Shown piece by piece: positions 62,781 to 64,000 of a DNA stretch of 64,000 nucleotides. Where the stretch lies: the NCBI RefSeq assembly GCF_030717955.1, contig NZ_JAUZVY010000001.1, positions 744,001-808,000 of the forward strand. Direction: 5' to 3'. Below the pieces are notes generated by a model that saw only the letters and a program-made list of their open reading frames with translations, searched no databases and was not told where the DNA came from. How positions within the stretch are numbered: the first letter of the stretch is position 1; every line of letters begins with the position of its first letter. Source of the DNA: Alkalimonas delamerensis (GTDB taxonomy: Bacteria > Pseudomonadota > Gammaproteobacteria > Enterobacterales > Alteromonadaceae). A program made the position numbers and the translations under genes.

Positions 62781-63865
62781 CCTTTGCCGGAGATCTGTGT
62801 TTAACCAGTGTCAAGCATGTGCCATATTCGACGGCTGAGCAGGCATTTGCCGATATTGCCGCCTTGTTCGAACCTTTTGACATTGCCTTTGCCAATCTGG
62901 AGTGCTGCTGTACGGAGTCGTCGTTCGAAACGATCCGCATGTCGGTCCCCATTGAACAACTGCCCCCCTTGCAAGCTTTAGGGGTCGATGTGTTTTGTCT
63001 GGCGAATAATCATGTGAAGGATGCGGGGGCAGATGCTTTGCTGCAGATGCAAAGACACATCCAGCACAGTGGCTGCCAGTTTGTGGGGGCCGGTGCCAAT
63101 GCCGAGTCTGCTAACCGCATGCTGGTGCTGGAAAGCTGCGGTTTGACGCTGGGGGTGTTGAATGTCACCGATGCCAGTCATTATGCGGCCAGTGCGCAAG
63201 AGGCTGGAGTCGCGGCGCTGCACAAAAGCAGCTTGCTGCAGCAAGCCCGTCGGTTGTCTGCTCAGGTCGATGCCTTGGTGGTGATTGTTCATGCCGATCT
63301 CGAGTTCACCAATTACCCGGCTCCCTGGCGAGTACGGTTGTCGCGGGCTCTGGCGCCTTATTGCAAAGTAGTGGTGCATCATCATCCTCACACCTTGCAA
63401 GGCGTTGAAGTGTACAAAGGCTGCGTGATTGCCTATTCGTTGGGAAATTTCGTGTTTCCAGTTCACCGGGCTCGCTACATGCACAATCGTCCGGGGCAGG
63501 TCGAGCAGGGCATGGTGCTGGCTGTCTCTTTGGTGAAGCAGGCGGGCAGGGTGGAAGCCCAGTTGGACAAGGTGATCCCGACCCGTATTGGTCAAAATGG
63601 CTTTTTAACCGCAGTGACTGAATCGCAGCAGTTGCATGCTCAGCAGCAGTTGGCACTGTACTCCAGTCGTTTGGGCGATGCTGGCTTTTTACGGGCGCAT
63701 CACTTTCAATTGTGCAAGGCGCAGTTCAAAAAATTTGTGATGGGCACTTACTACACCTACCGCAAAGAGGGCATCCAGCAGGCGTTTGCTTATGTTCGGA
63801 TGCATTTTCGAACCGATCAGCATCGCAACTGGTTAAAAAGCTTTTTTACATTCGGCTTTTTTTAG
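62768..63865 (+). CDS. CapA family protein (poly-gamma-glutamate capsule synthesis type)
   Basis: A 365-residue CapA/metallophosphatase-like protein. The N-terminal FAGDLCLT (metal-binding Asp), ANLECC near 43, LANNHVKDAG near residue 76 and HHHPHTLQGVEVYKGCVIAYSLGNFVF near residue 205 (partly quoted landmarks) match the family's metal site. It starts with GTG at 62768, with GGGAGG at 62751-62756, overlapping the flippase gene by 13 bp. CapA proteins aid export or attachment of capsule polymers; an exact reaction is not established. No signal peptide is seen. Confidence 0.85.
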   Translation: MVRLAFAGDLCLTSVKHVPYSTAEQAFADIAALFEPFDIAFANLECCCTESSFETIRMSVPIEQLPPLQALGVDVFCLANNHVKDAGADALLQMQRHIQHSGCQFVGAGANAESANRMLVLESCGLTLGVLNVTDASHYAASAQEAGVAALHKSSLLQQARRLSAQVDALVVIVHADLEFTNYPAPWRVRLSRALAPYCKVVVHHHPHTLQGVEVYKGCVIAYSLGNFVFPVHRARYMHNRPGQVEQGMVLAVSLVKQAGRVEAQLDKVIPTRIGQNGFLTAVTESQQLHAQQQLALYSSRLGDAGFLRAHHFQLCKAQFKKFVMGTYYTYRKEGIQQAFAYVRMHFRTDQHRNWLKSFFTFGFF

Positions 63866-63874
63866 CGGTATAGT
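63845..63874 (+). promoter_or_regulatory. Candidate promoter of the short-chain dehydrogenase gene
   Basis: TTTACA at 63845-63850 (5/6) and TATAGT at 63869-63874 (5/6) are 18 bp apart, overlapping the end of the CapA gene and 43 bp before the next start. Confidence 0.5.
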
Positions 63875-63916
63875 ATTCACCCTCAATCAGGAATGGTGAA
63901 ACGAAAAGGAATTGTT

Positions 63917-64000
63917 ATGAGCAAAGTAGCATTGATTACCGGTGGTACCCGTGGCATCGGCCGGGCGATATCTGAAGCCTTTTTACAACAAGGCTACCGG
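63917..64000 (+). CDS. Short-chain dehydrogenase, acetoacetyl-CoA/3-oxoacyl reductase type (3' partial)
   Basis: Only the first 28 residues are in the window. They show the NAD(P)-binding TGGTRGIGRAI motif at residues 8-18 of a classical short-chain dehydrogenase, with the start MSKVALITGG resembling acetoacetyl-CoA reductase PhaB. AAAAGGA at 63904-63910 serves the ATG. The motif is shared by FabG and PhaB, so the exact function cannot be fixed from this fragment. It has its own candidate promoter and probably leaves the polysaccharide region. Confidence 0.7.
   Translation, partial: MSKVALITGGTRGIGRAISEAFLQQGYR

Overview
The window reads as chromosomal DNA of a Gram-negative gammaproteobacterium. 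Its housekeeping blocks have the usual gammaproteobacterial order (tig-clpP-clpX-lon-hupB-ppiD and metK/tkt-epd-pgk-fba). It also carries a TonB2/TtpC-type energiser operon and an exosortase A (XrtA)/PEP-CTERM exopolysaccharide locus. An Alteromonadales- or Chromatiales-like host (Rheinheimera/Alkalimonas-type) would fit, but this is inferred from gene content only. No rRNA, tRNA, CRISPR array or insertion sequence was seen. Genes are densely packed, mostly with strong Shine-Dalgarno sites and clear hairpin terminators.

Layout. 1-3155: a fused E1alpha/E1beta dehydrogenase, cut by the window edge, overlapping a malonyltransferase-like gene. 3418-5792: proB-proA. 6024-14617: trigger factor, ClpP, ClpX, Lon, HU-beta and PpiD. 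14688-21594: metK, divergent from tkt-epd-pgk-fba. 21909-26894: a six-gene operon for DUF3450, TtpC-like, ExbB, ExbD, TonB and a TPR protein. 27185-30004: a cassette of a Tat-signal protein, a PqqD-like protein, an HprK-related kinase and a nucleotidyltransferase.

30042-43976 is the regulatory and sorting part of the XrtA locus. A protease-prsK-prsR operon is followed by a patatin, two N-acyl-amino-acid-synthase-like acyltransferases, an FAD oxidase, one PEP-CTERM protein with a near-consensus sigma-54 promoter, the TPR lipoprotein PrsT, and wecC. 44326-63865 is the polysaccharide factory. It holds wecB, a UDP-glucuronate-type epimerase, CelD- and FemAB-like proteins, an O-antigen-ligase-like protein, the XrtA amidotransferase, a GT4 glycosyltransferase, two flippases, a phosphotransferase-like protein, two divergent asparagine-synthase-like proteins and a CapA protein. 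At the right edge a short-chain dehydrogenase begins.

How the genes fit together. PrsK/PrsR with RNA polymerase sigma-54 probably switches on the PEP-CTERM gene. WecB, WecC and the epimerase supply N-acetylmannosaminuronate and uronic acid precursors. The amidotransferase, glycosyltransferase, flippases and ligase-like protein would build and export the polymer. The exosortase itself, the chain-length and outer-membrane export proteins and the initiating glycosyltransferase are not in the window. The most unusual parts are the HprK/PqqD/nucleotidyltransferase cassette, the tandem cysteine-less asparagine-synthase-like genes beside a phosphotransferase-like protein with an unrecognised N-terminal half, and a run of consecutive hairpins at 36132-36279.
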